Shown piece by piece: positions 40,188 to 48,680 of a stretch of 64,000 nt of DNA. Position numbers and translations under genes: made by a program. The notes beneath the pieces are model-generated. The model was not told where the DNA came from. It saw only the letters and a list, made by a program, of their open reading frames with translations, and ran no database searches. Origin of the DNA: Burkholderiales bacterium Ga0077547. GTDB lineage: Bacteria > Pseudomonadota > Gammaproteobacteria > Burkholderiales > Burkholderiaceae_C. The stretch is from contig LNEY01000029.1 of NCBI GenBank assembly GCA_001464195.1, positions 51,147 to 115,146 on the forward strand. The letters are read 5' to 3'. Position 1 is the stretch's first letter. Each line of letters begins with the position of its first letter.

Positions 40188-41155
40188 ACGCCGTGCCGGA
40201 GGTCACTTTGGTCATCGAGTGGGAGAACGTCCGGCTCTCCGGCGAAGGCCGCGGCGAAGAGATGCTGCGCCGTGTTGCTGAGCAGATTCGAGTGTTCGAC
40301 CGCGTCGTCGAAGTCATCGTCGTCTGTGATCCCGAGGGCGCTGCGGTTGCCGAACTCGAAGCGCTGTTGAGGAAGCGGCTCGGACCACCCGATACAACAC
40401 CGTTCGGATGGCGCCTCGTCACTGCGCCTGGGGTGCATTACTACGAACTCAAGAACCGCGGTGCCGCCGAGGCCCGGGCGCCGCTGCTGGTGATCATCGA
40501 CAGTGACGTGATTCCTGAGGATGGCTGGCTGGCCGCAGTGGTCGAACCCTTCTCCGACCCGAACGTGCATGTCGTCGCCGGGCACTCCTACATCGACGGC
40601 AAAGGCCTCTACAGCCGCGCCGTGGCGCTCGGATGGTTCTTCCCGCTTCGCAGCCAGGTCCTCAAGCGAAACGATCGGGGGTCGCACTTCTTCGCCAACA
40701 ACGTGGCTTTCCGGACTGACGTGCTGCGCTCGCACCCCTTTGCCTGCGCCGCCGACGGCGCAACGCGCGGCGCATGTAGCCGGCTGGGGCGCGAGCTGGT
40801 CAATCGCGGTTTCCGGATCTGCGTGACGACCGCGGCGCAGGTCAGCCACCCACCGCCCAACGGATTGAAGCATTTCCTCGTGCGAGCCGTGGCGGACGGC
40901 CGGGACGAAGTGCTGCAATGGCGATCCGTCGGCAAGAGTGGATGGACGCTGCCGATCCGGATCGCCCGGCGTTACATCAAGCGATCGTCTCGTTCGTTCG
41001 GGTCGATCGCACGCCATCGACGCGACGTGGACCTCGGGCTGGAACAAGTTCCGCTGGCGTGGGGGATCATGGGCAGCTACTTCGGCATCGCCGTCGTGGG
41101 TGCGTTGGCGACCTGGATCGCGCCGGGGCCGATGTCCCGGCGCTTTCGCATCTGA
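40184..41155 (+). CDS. Family 2-like glycosyltransferase
   Basis: A 323-residue protein with a GT-A fold: EVTLVIEWENVRL, VVEVIVVCDPEG, the metal-site-like LVIIDSDVIPEDGWLAA and SHFFANNVAFRTDVL. A C-terminal basic region ends in one possible membrane segment (GIMGSYFGIAVVGALATWIA), so it may be membrane-associated. It is coupled to the upstream glycosyltransferase by an ATGA overlap. The product of the pair is unknown. Confidence 0.72.
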   Translation: MNAVPEVTLVIEWENVRLSGEGRGEEMLRRVAEQIRVFDRVVEVIVVCDPEGAAVAELEALLRKRLGPPDTTPFGWRLVTAPGVHYYELKNRGAAEARAPLLVIIDSDVIPEDGWLAAVVEPFSDPNVHVVAGHSYIDGKGLYSRAVALGWFFPLRSQVLKRNDRGSHFFANNVAFRTDVLRSHPFACAADGATRGACSRLGRELVNRGFRICVTTAAQVSHPPPNGLKHFLVRAVADGRDEVLQWRSVGKSGWTLPIRIARRYIKRSSRSFGSIARHRRDVDLGLEQVPLAWGIMGSYFGIAVVGALATWIAPGPMSRRFRI

Positions 41156-41182
41156 AACCTGTTTTCACCACGAGTTCTTACC

Positions 41183-42085
41183 ATGTCCAACGCTCCTGCC
41201 CTCGGGATCTCGGTCCTCGGCCTCGGCCAGATGGGTGCCCCGATCGCCCGAAACCTCGTCGCCCGCGGCTTCAGCGTCAAGGTCTGGAATCGCGATGCGG
41301 CCAAGACCGCCACGGTCCCGGGCGCGACGCCATGCCCAACCATTGCCGAGGCCGCTGAGAGCGCCGATGTGGTGCTGACCATGCTGGCCGATGACGCCGC
41401 CCTGCGCCAAGTGACGCTGGGCGCGGGTGGCGTGCTCGATGCCCTGCCGAAGGGCGCGGTGCACCTGGGCATGAGCACCGTGTCACTCGCGATCGTGCGC
41501 GAACTCGCCGCAGCGCATGCGGCGCGCGGCCAGGAATACATCGCTTCGCCCGTCTTTGGCCGGCCCGATCTGGCCGCGGCGGCCAAGCTCTTTGTTGTGC
41601 CGGGTGGAGCTCCAGCCACGCTCGAGCGGCTGGCGCCGGTCTTCGCCGCCATCGGTCAGGCGACCTTCCCGATGGCGACGCCCGAGCAGGCGGCCTTGGC
41701 CAAGCTTGCCGGCAATTTCATGATCGCTGGCACGCTCGAGATCCTGTCGGAGGCGCTGGCCTTCGGTGAGAAGGGTGGCATCGACCCCGAGCAGCTGATG
41801 GGCCTGCTCAGCGGCACCGTGTTCGGCAGCCCGATCGTGAACCGCTACGGCGGCTTGATCGCCCGCGCCGACTTCGAGCCCGCGGCCTTCCCGCTGCGGC
41901 TGGGGCTCAAGGACGTGAATCTCGTGCTTGCCGCCAGCCAGCAGCTCGGCCTGTCGATGCCGGTGGCGAGCGTGGTGCAGCAGCACCTGCTGACCGCGGT
42001 CGACCAAGGGCGGGGAGACATCGACTTTGCCGGCGTTGCCACGGTGGTGCGCGAGGAGGCCGGGCTCGGCGCGCCGCGTCGGTAG
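41183..42085 (+). CDS. NAD(P)-dependent beta-hydroxyacid dehydrogenase
   Basis: A 300-residue member of the 3-hydroxyisobutyrate dehydrogenase family. The cofactor loop is ISVLGLGQMGAPIARNLVARG, and the catalytic lysine is in ALAKLAGNFMIAG. The substrate motif HLGMSTVS is the family pattern (xxDxSTxxP-type, here degenerate). It could act on glyoxylate, succinic semialdehyde or a related small hydroxyacid; the sequence does not decide. It is 28 bases after the glycosyltransferase pair and is convergent with the signalling block. Confidence 0.88.
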   Translation: MSNAPALGISVLGLGQMGAPIARNLVARGFSVKVWNRDAAKTATVPGATPCPTIAEAAESADVVLTMLADDAALRQVTLGAGGVLDALPKGAVHLGMSTVSLAIVRELAAAHAARGQEYIASPVFGRPDLAAAAKLFVVPGGAPATLERLAPVFAAIGQATFPMATPEQAALAKLAGNFMIAGTLEILSEALAFGEKGGIDPEQLMGLLSGTVFGSPIVNRYGGLIARADFEPAAFPLRLGLKDVNLVLAASQQLGLSMPVASVVQQHLLTAVDQGRGDIDFAGVATVVREEAGLGAPRR

Positions 42086-42137
42086 GCTCGCGAGGACCAC
42101 TCGCGCGTGGTTGGTCAGGACTTAGCTGCTGTCAACG

Positions 42138-44450
42138 TCAAATCGCCGCGGATGCTGACCTCGCAGCGGCCAGGGCGCGTTGAATCGCAGCCATCAGGTT
42201 TTCAGGCGAATGTTCCTTTTCCAGCACGGCAAACGCGCCGAGCCTTCGGGCCCCGGTGGCAAGATCCTCGGTGACGTAGCCGGTGCTCAGCAGCATCGGC
42301 AGGTCGGGCCGGATGGCGCGCACCGCCTTGATGACATCCAGGCCGGAACGTGTGGGCATGTTGAAGTCGGTGACCAGGATGTCAAAGGCATCGGGGTGCC
42401 TGCGCATGACGGCGAGGGCCATGTCGGCGTCCGGGAAGCTCGTCACCGTGTAGCCGGCGCTCTTCAGCAACCCCTCGACCATCATCGCCATCATCGCGTC
42501 GTCGTCGACGTACATCACGCGTTCACCGCCCACAGGCATCGGCATGGCCCCGTCCATCGCGGGCGGCGGGGCGGCTGGCGTTGCATGGATGCTTGGCAGG
42601 TAGATGTCGAACCGGCTTCCCGCGCCGAGCTCCGACGCCAAGGTGATGGCACCGTCGTGGGCCTTGACGATGCGGTGCACCACCGACAGCCCGAGTCCGG
42701 TACCGCTGCCCACCGGCTTGGTCGTGAAGAAGGGTTCGAAGACGCGACGTTGCGTGTCCTCGCTCATGCCGCTGCCGTTGTCTGCCACCCACAGGTTGGC
42801 ATGCGGGCCGGCAGCGAGCCCCAGTTCCATCGCGCGGGACGGGGTCAGCTCCACCACCGCGAGACCGACATCGATGCAGCCGCCAAACGGTCCCATCGCT
42901 TGCGCGGCGTTGGTGCACAGATTCAACACGATCTGCTGGATCTGCGTGGCATCGGCCATCGCGCTGACTGCATCGAGTTCTGTTCGCACCGTGATGTTCG
43001 CCGGCAGCGTCGCGTCCAGCAGACCGATCCCTTCGGCGACGATCTCGCGCAAGGCGCGTATCTCCCGTGCGGGTGTCTGCTGACGGCTGAAGGCAAGGAT
43101 CTGCTTGACCAGATCGCGTGCGCGCACACTGGCCTTGTGGATGTGCTGCACGCCCCGCATGGCGTCGGCGTTGGCGTCCTTCTTGATCGCGTCGAGCACC
43201 AGTGACACGTTGCCGATGATCGAGGCAAGGATGTTGTTGAAGTCGTGGGCAATGCCGCTGGCCAGTGTCCCCAGGGCTTCGAGCCGCTGCGACTCGTACA
43301 TGCCCGCCTCCATGCGACGCCGGGATTCCTCGGCCTCGATGCGACCCGTGACGTCGGTGGCGATGCCGTCCCAGATCAGGCTGCCGTCGGCGAGTCGCCG
43401 CGGTGCCGAGTGAAAGTGGATGTGTTGCGTGACGCCGTGGGTACGACTCAAGCGAACCGTCACGTCCAGGGGGGACAACTCACGGTGGGCGCGCTGCTGC
43501 TCGGCCCGGAACAATGCCCGGTCTTCCGGGACAATGCGCTCGAACAGATGGGTGGGGTCTTGCACGGCCACGTCGGGCGAGATGCCGAAGATGCGGTCCG
43601 ACGCATCGCTGACAAAGACGAAGCGCCGGTCCTCGACCCGATGGCCGGTCACCTGGTACATCACCGACAGGGGCAGGTTCTGGCTCAGGGACTTGATCCG
43701 TGCTGCGTAGTCAGCCAGCTGGGCCTCGGATCGGCTCACCGCCTCATACGGTGCCCGGATGCTGGCGATGAAGGTGGCGCGGTACAGCAGCAGGTAGGCG
43801 ATCCACTTGGAGGCGTGCCCGAACACATTCGCGGCGTCGGAGCCCGGCGCGGAGTAGGTGAACGACAGGCCGCCCACGGCCATCACCAGGCACGACATCG
43901 CCAGCAGACGCTCCTGATCCCGGTCGCTGACACGGGAGCGGCGCACGAACAGTGCCGCGACGATCAGGTTGACGGCGCACAGCCCGTACTCGACGTGTGT
44001 CTTCAGTGGCGTGATGCCGACGCCTTCGATGAAGGTGCGCGGCAGTGACTCGATGTGGACGTGGCCCACCACGATCAGCATCGCAGCGATCGCTGCCCCG
44101 ATGCTGGTGGCCGTGGCGCGGCCGATCCGTGGCGCGGCCCGCAGTGCAATCAGCAGCAGCGTGGCCGTCTGAAACAGCCGCCCCGCCAGCCAGAAGAAGG
44201 TCGCGACCTCGTCGTTGCTGTCGCTGAGAAACGGGGGCATGCCCTTGGACGTCAGCGTGTGCAACAGATCGGACACAACCACCACCAGGAAGCCGCAAAG
44301 CAGCACGTGAGCGGGTTGCCTGCGGTCACGATCGAAGGTGTGCCAGGCCATCGCCACCACCAGTGAGGCGGTGATGATCGCAACGAGTTCGAGCAGCAGA
44401 TGCACGCCCGGCAGGCTTGCGTTCATCAGGCTGTCCGCCCTTCCCGGCAC
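42138..44450 (-). CDS. Membrane hybrid histidine kinase with MASE3-like sensor
   Basis: A 770-residue protein. Residues 1-240 hold seven or eight hydrophobic segments like MASE3, then a PAS domain (about 255-375), a HisKA domain with phospho-His in LASGIAHDFNNILASI (about residue 400), a HATPase with GSGTGLGLSVVHRIV and a C-terminal receiver (about 640-760, VMYVDDD, LVTDFNMP, K in VLEKEHS). The start is GTG at 44450 or ATG at 44426; neither has a strong ribosome binding site. It is the last gene of the chemoreceptor-kinase operon. The signal is unknown. Confidence 0.88.
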   Translation of the reverse strand: MPGRADSLMNASLPGVHLLLELVAIITASLVVAMAWHTFDRDRRQPAHVLLCGFLVVVVSDLLHTLTSKGMPPFLSDSNDEVATFFWLAGRLFQTATLLLIALRAAPRIGRATATSIGAAIAAMLIVVGHVHIESLPRTFIEGVGITPLKTHVEYGLCAVNLIVAALFVRRSRVSDRDQERLLAMSCLVMAVGGLSFTYSAPGSDAANVFGHASKWIAYLLLYRATFIASIRAPYEAVSRSEAQLADYAARIKSLSQNLPLSVMYQVTGHRVEDRRFVFVSDASDRIFGISPDVAVQDPTHLFERIVPEDRALFRAEQQRAHRELSPLDVTVRLSRTHGVTQHIHFHSAPRRLADGSLIWDGIATDVTGRIEAEESRRRMEAGMYESQRLEALGTLASGIAHDFNNILASIIGNVSLVLDAIKKDANADAMRGVQHIHKASVRARDLVKQILAFSRQQTPAREIRALREIVAEGIGLLDATLPANITVRTELDAVSAMADATQIQQIVLNLCTNAAQAMGPFGGCIDVGLAVVELTPSRAMELGLAAGPHANLWVADNGSGMSEDTQRRVFEPFFTTKPVGSGTGLGLSVVHRIVKAHDGAITLASELGAGSRFDIYLPSIHATPAAPPPAMDGAMPMPVGGERVMYVDDDAMMAMMVEGLLKSAGYTVTSFPDADMALAVMRRHPDAFDILVTDFNMPTRSGLDVIKAVRAIRPDLPMLLSTGYVTEDLATGARRLGAFAVLEKEHSPENLMAAIQRALAAARSASAAI

Positions 44451-44484
44451 GATCGGCCGCCCGGAGTACGCATGAACACCGAGC

Positions 44485-44844
44485 TCACCGGCCGGGCTGC
44501 CCGGGGTGCGAAGCGCAGACCGTCAACGCCGCCTTGAACCGGGCGATCGACTGTGCCAACTGATCGGCGTTGAACTCCAGCGCTTCGACCGCCGCCGTGC
44601 TTTCCAGCACCAGGTCGCTGATCTGCCGCATCGATTCGTCGATCGCTGTCAGCTCTTCACTCACCTGCGCAGCCCATGCGGCCGGCGTCACCTCGCAGGC
44701 GCCCTGGCTGAAGGCCAGTGCGCTCGCGCGCTTGACGCGTTCGGTGATCTCGCTCATCAACTGGCTGGCTTGCGCGTATTGATCGGTGCCAGGGGCACTT
44801 CGCCGTGTCTGGGCGTACGCGTAGACGTTGTATTTCTGATCCAT
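44485..44844 (-). CDS. Small protein resembling the C-terminal tail of chemoreceptors
   Basis: A 119-residue, largely helical protein. Its last third, DLVLESTAAVEALEFNADQL followed by AQSIARFKAA, aligns by eye with the end of the signalling helix of the chemoreceptor at 48681-50438 ([20 protein letters not shown], then AQTVAVFKL): 15 of 29 residues are identical without gaps. It has no membrane segment. It lies four bases after one hybrid kinase and 34 before another in one operon. It may be a receptor-derived helix acting as an adaptor; the function is unknown. Confidence 0.65.
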   Translation of the reverse strand: MDQKYNVYAYAQTRRSAPGTDQYAQASQLMSEITERVKRASALAFSQGACEVTPAAWAAQVSEELTAIDESMRQISDLVLESTAAVEALEFNADQLAQSIARFKAALTVCASHPGQPGR

Positions 44845-44848
44845 CGTT

Positions 44849-47593
44849 TCAACCTTCGCTGACGGTCTCGCCCAGATGGCGGGCCACGTCGTCCAAAAAA
44901 GTGGTCATGTCGACAGGCTTGGTCCAGTAGTCCGCGGCGCCGCCGGCCAGCATCCGATCGACATCCGCGGGTGCGGCGTTGGCCGACAGCGCGATGACGC
45001 GCAGCTCGGCAGTGGTGGGCATGGCCCGCAGCCGCTGCAGGATCTCCGGGCCGTCGATGTCCGGCAGGTGCATGTCCATCAGGATCAGATCCGGCTGCAG
45101 CTGTTCAGCCTGCTCAATGCCGGTCTGGCCGTCTCGTGCATGTACCAGCCGCACGTCGGCCCAGCCGCTGAGCATCTCCTCGATCAACATGACGTTGATG
45201 TCGTTGTCTTCGATGTAGAGCACGGTGCCGTGGGGCTCACCCGCGCGCGGCGGCGCAGCGCGCGTGGCACTCCTCGCGATGGCGCTGGCTCCGAGCTCGG
45301 CCACGGGCAATGTGACTCGGGCGGTTGTTCCGACCCCCAGCCGACTCTCGATGACGAGCTCGCCGCCCATCAGGCCGACCAGCTGGCGCGACAGGGCCAG
45401 CCCGAGCCCGGTGCCCTCGATGCCACCACGCTCGCGGCCCAGCCGGTTGAAGGGCTCGTACAGATGCAGCAGCTGGTCGTCGCTCATGCCCAGCCCGGTG
45501 TCAGCCACTTCGACCACCACCTGCCGGTCCGTGGTCCGTATCCGCACCCGCACCGAGCCGCCGGGGCGGTTGTACTTGACCGCGTTGGACAGCAAGTTGA
45601 CAAACACCTGCCGCAGGCGCAGCGCATCGGCGAGCACGCCCACCTGGCCATTGCTGCCGTGTGCCACCGCCACATCGATGCCGTTGGCTTGCGCGGCGGG
45701 CGTGCTCAGGCGCACCGCCTCCTCGATCACGCTGGCCAGCGGCAGGGCGTCGCGCTGGACCGAGATCTGGCCCGACTCGATCCGCGACACGTCCATCACA
45801 TCGTCGAGCAGGGACAGCAGGTGCCACCCGGCCTGCCGAATGTGTTCGAGCCGCTCGACATCCTGTGGCATCCGGCGTGACAGGTCGTCACGCTGCATCA
45901 GCTGGGTGAAGCCGAGCATGGCGTTCAGCGGGGTGCGCAGCTCGTGGCTCATGCGCGACAGGAAGGCCGTCTTCTCGCGGTTCGCTGCTTCGGCCGTCGC
46001 CTGCGCCTGCCGGGCCATCTCGGCGGCACGCAGTTCGGTGACGTCGAGTGCCATCGCCATCACGCAGGCTTGACCGTCGTAGCTGATGGTCTCGGCGTTG
46101 ATGATGAAGACCGCCCGCTCGCCGCTGGCCATGTGAACGCGGGCCTCCATGTTGCGCACGCGACCCTCGCGGGCGATGTGTTCGCCGTAGATCCGCGCGT
46201 CTTCCTCGACCATGAAGGCCCCCAGGCGCTGCAGTCGGGTGCCGACCGTGTCGTCTCGCACCAGGCCATAGCGCTGGCACATCACGTCATTGATCTCCAG
46301 CACCTTCAGGCTGTCCAGCGAAGTGATGAGGCTGGCCACGGGTGCTGCCCGGAACAGACTCTGAAAGCGCGCCAGGTCGAGCTGCGTCTGTGCTTCGAGG
46401 CGCAGGCGCGCGGCCTCACGATCGAGGTTGTCCAGCGCGAAGGACACATCGGAGGCCATCTCGTCCAGCAGGTGCAGCAGCGCTTCGTCGAAGAAGTCGG
46501 CCTCTCCTGCATACAGCGACAGCGTGCCGCAGACCTTGCCACCACGCCGCAGTGGCAGCGCGGCGATCGACCGGATGCCGTGCGCCTGAGCCGTTTCGCG
46601 CCAGGGCGGCATGCCGTCATGGCTGCGCGTCATCTTGCCAACGCCACGCCGACCGGTTGCCAGCGCAATCGCCGTCACCGACTGTCGGTACTCGGGTGAT
46701 TGGATATCCCAGGTCGTGGGCAGCCCATCAAAGAAATCGGCGGCCTGGCCGCCCACCGCGAAGCGGGTGGCCTGTTGCCCGTCCACCCGGAACACCGCCG
46801 TGATCCGTGCATGGCCCGTCTCGGTGCAGATGTTGCACAGCTCGCGCAGCAGCGTCGCCTCGTCCCGTGCGCGAACGATGAGCTGATTGGTTCGTGACAG
46901 TGCTGTGTAGAAGGCGTTCATGCGCTGCAGCGCCCGCTCGCTTCTCACCGCGGAGGCGGTGTGCTGCACGACCATCCCCCAGGTGGCAGCGCCGCCCACC
47001 CCACAGCTCACCACGATCAGCAGCAGCACCGCGCTGAGCACGTTGCGTTGCGCGTCCTGCGCGCGGCGAAGTTCGTCTGCGGCCACGGTCTGCTGGAGCG
47101 CAAACAACTGGTCGATGACGCCGCCCAGTGGATCGAACGGGTCCGTCTGGTTGGCGCGCAGCCAAGCCGCCAGATCGGACTTCTGGCCGCCGGCAATCAG
47201 TCGGCCCGCGTCCGTGGCTGCCGCGTCGGCGCGCCGCAGCAAGGGCTCGGCTTGCGTGACCAGGTGCTTTTCTGCGTCCACCAGCGCAGTGCCCCGGTAG
47301 TGCTGCCAGTTCAGGGCAGCGAGCTGTTGAGCCTCAACGATTTGCGCCAGCGCCGCCGGTGCGTCGATCTGTGTGGCCTCGAAACGGCTGATCGCATCGG
47401 GGATCTTGCGTCGGAAGGCCGCGGCCACCTCACGCAACTGCGCCTGGCACAGCACCCGGTTCTGGTACACCGATTCGAGCGTGTCTGTCGTCGCACGCAG
47501 CTGCGTCACGGTCAGCAGCCCCAGCAGACAGAACAGCAACACCCAGAACGAAAACCAGACCAGCAGCCGCGATCGCAAGCGTGAATGCGTCAT
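44849..47593 (-). CDS. Hybrid histidine kinase with GAF and PAS domains
   Basis: A 914-residue membrane protein: two membrane segments (about residues 8-28 and 180-200) flank a periplasmic helical sensor, followed by a GAF-like region (about 250-400), PAS/PAC (405-525), a HisKA domain with H in FLSRMSHELRTPLNAMLG (about 549), a HATPase with EGTGLGLALSRQLV and a receiver (VLYIEDNDINV, LMDMHLPDIDG, YWTKPV). The ATG at 47593 has GGAG six bases before; two further ATGs lie 6 and 12 bases upstream. It is co-oriented with CheW and the chemoreceptor; the output is unclear because it lacks HPt. Confidence 0.88.
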   Translation of the reverse strand: MTHSRLRSRLLVWFSFWVLLFCLLGLLTVTQLRATTDTLESVYQNRVLCQAQLREVAAAFRRKIPDAISRFEATQIDAPAALAQIVEAQQLAALNWQHYRGTALVDAEKHLVTQAEPLLRRADAAATDAGRLIAGGQKSDLAAWLRANQTDPFDPLGGVIDQLFALQQTVAADELRRAQDAQRNVLSAVLLLIVVSCGVGGAATWGMVVQHTASAVRSERALQRMNAFYTALSRTNQLIVRARDEATLLRELCNICTETGHARITAVFRVDGQQATRFAVGGQAADFFDGLPTTWDIQSPEYRQSVTAIALATGRRGVGKMTRSHDGMPPWRETAQAHGIRSIAALPLRRGGKVCGTLSLYAGEADFFDEALLHLLDEMASDVSFALDNLDREAARLRLEAQTQLDLARFQSLFRAAPVASLITSLDSLKVLEINDVMCQRYGLVRDDTVGTRLQRLGAFMVEEDARIYGEHIAREGRVRNMEARVHMASGERAVFIINAETISYDGQACVMAMALDVTELRAAEMARQAQATAEAANREKTAFLSRMSHELRTPLNAMLGFTQLMQRDDLSRRMPQDVERLEHIRQAGWHLLSLLDDVMDVSRIESGQISVQRDALPLASVIEEAVRLSTPAAQANGIDVAVAHGSNGQVGVLADALRLRQVFVNLLSNAVKYNRPGGSVRVRIRTTDRQVVVEVADTGLGMSDDQLLHLYEPFNRLGRERGGIEGTGLGLALSRQLVGLMGGELVIESRLGVGTTARVTLPVAELGASAIARSATRAAPPRAGEPHGTVLYIEDNDINVMLIEEMLSGWADVRLVHARDGQTGIEQAEQLQPDLILMDMHLPDIDGPEILQRLRAMPTTAELRVIALSANAAPADVDRMLAGGAADYWTKPVDMTTFLDDVARHLGETVSEG

Positions 47594-47618
47594 CGACATC
47601 TCCATGGGGTCATCGGGC

Positions 47619-48062
47619 TCATGCGAGACCGCGATGCCATCCCGTTCTGGGCGAGTTCGGTGGCGAGACGAACCACATGTGGTGAATGAACTGGCTGGTG
47701 GCCTCGAACTCGAGAAACAAGGACTCCAGTTCGCGTTCCAGCGATGGCGTTGCGTTGATTGCGCGCTGCGTCTCCTGGGTGTCGATGCCACAGCCGCTGT
47801 AGCTGAACTGCAGACGGCCGCTCGCACACAGCGTCAGCTCCAGCACGTAGTTGCGCGACGCACGGCTGACGCTCGGGTGTGGCTGGTCGATATGGGGGAT
47901 CCAGCTCAGGCAGAAGCGCCGACCTCCGCTGAGCCGGTCGCTGTGGTGGCTGACGCTGCAGTCGTGGCCACGAGCGGCCATCAGCGCCTTCTTGCCCTGC
48001 AGGAAGGCCCAGCATGCGCTGCCTGCATCCAGTTCTGGCACGGTGATGAGGAGAGTTGACAT
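47619..48062 (-). CDS. Uncharacterised protein next to cheW
   Basis: A 147-residue soluble protein of unknown family, with no signal peptide or membrane segment. It has MSTLLITVPELDAG at the start, several cysteines and histidines (HDCSVSHH) and an aromatic C-terminal part (FIHHMWFVSPP). The start is supported by AAGGGG seven bases before. It lies 19 bases after cheW and 25 before the hybrid kinase, so it is part of the operon and probably of its signalling complex. Confidence 0.6.
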   Translation of the reverse strand: MSTLLITVPELDAGSACWAFLQGKKALMAARGHDCSVSHHSDRLSGGRRFCLSWIPHIDQPHPSVSRASRNYVLELTLCASGRLQFSYSGCGIDTQETQRAINATPSLERELESLFLEFEATSQFIHHMWFVSPPNSPRTGWHRGLA

Positions 48063-48081
48063 GGGGCACCCCTTCGGTCAC

Positions 48082-48618
48082 TCAGTGCTGCAGCCCCATG
48101 TCGGCGCTGCACATGAGCTTGACGATGTCGACCAGGATCAGCATGCGGTCGTCGACCGAGCCGATCGCGTGGATGTGCTCGGCATCCACCGCCGAGCTGA
48201 ACTCCGGTGCGGGTCTCTTTTGTTCGTCGCTCAGTGTGATCACGTCAGACACGCCGTCGACCACAATGCCGACCACATGCTTGCCCAGCGCCAGGACGAT
48301 GGTGACCGTGGCGCCGTCCGTTTCGACGCTGTCCAGGTTGAAGCGCAGCCGCATGTCGATGATGGGCACGATCACGCCGCGCAGGTTGGTCACCCCCAGC
48401 ACGAAGCGCGGTGCGTTGGCGATGCGGGTGGGTTGCTCGAACGAGCGGATCTCCTGCACGCGCAGGATGTCGATGCCGTACTCTTCACTGCCGAGGCGGA
48501 AGGTCAGGAACTCATTGACGCCGCTCATCGCGTCGGGGGTGTTGCAGGCCGCTGGTGCAGCGGTCGGTTCAGCGGCGGCCGCAGCGCGTGCGGGCGCTTC
48601 CATCAGGTCTGTGGACAT
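48082..48618 (-). CDS. cheW: Chemotaxis coupling protein CheW
   Basis: A 178-residue protein with a ~40-residue Ala/Pro-rich start and the CheW SH3-like fold: [46 protein letters not shown] and [14 protein letters not shown]. CheW normally couples chemoreceptors to CheA. It lies 62 bases after the chemoreceptor gene on the same strand, but no cheA is nearby; the adjacent kinases may be the partners, or an unlinked CheA. Confidence 0.95.
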   Translation of the reverse strand: MSTDLMEAPARAAAAAEPTAAPAACNTPDAMSGVNEFLTFRLGSEEYGIDILRVQEIRSFEQPTRIANAPRFVLGVTNLRGVIVPIIDMRLRFNLDSVETDGATVTIVLALGKHVVGIVVDGVSDVITLSDEQKRPAPEFSSAVDAEHIHAIGSVDDRMLILVDIVKLMCSADMGLQH

Positions 48619-48680
48619 CGTGATTCCTTGGTGAGTGGGTGTGACACCCCGGCCCGTGGGCCGGAGCTACTCTCGCTGGC

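Noticed and set aside
39130..41160. Genomic island containing the glycosyltransferases
   Set aside because: No integrase, tRNA target, repeats or clear composition change were seen at its borders.
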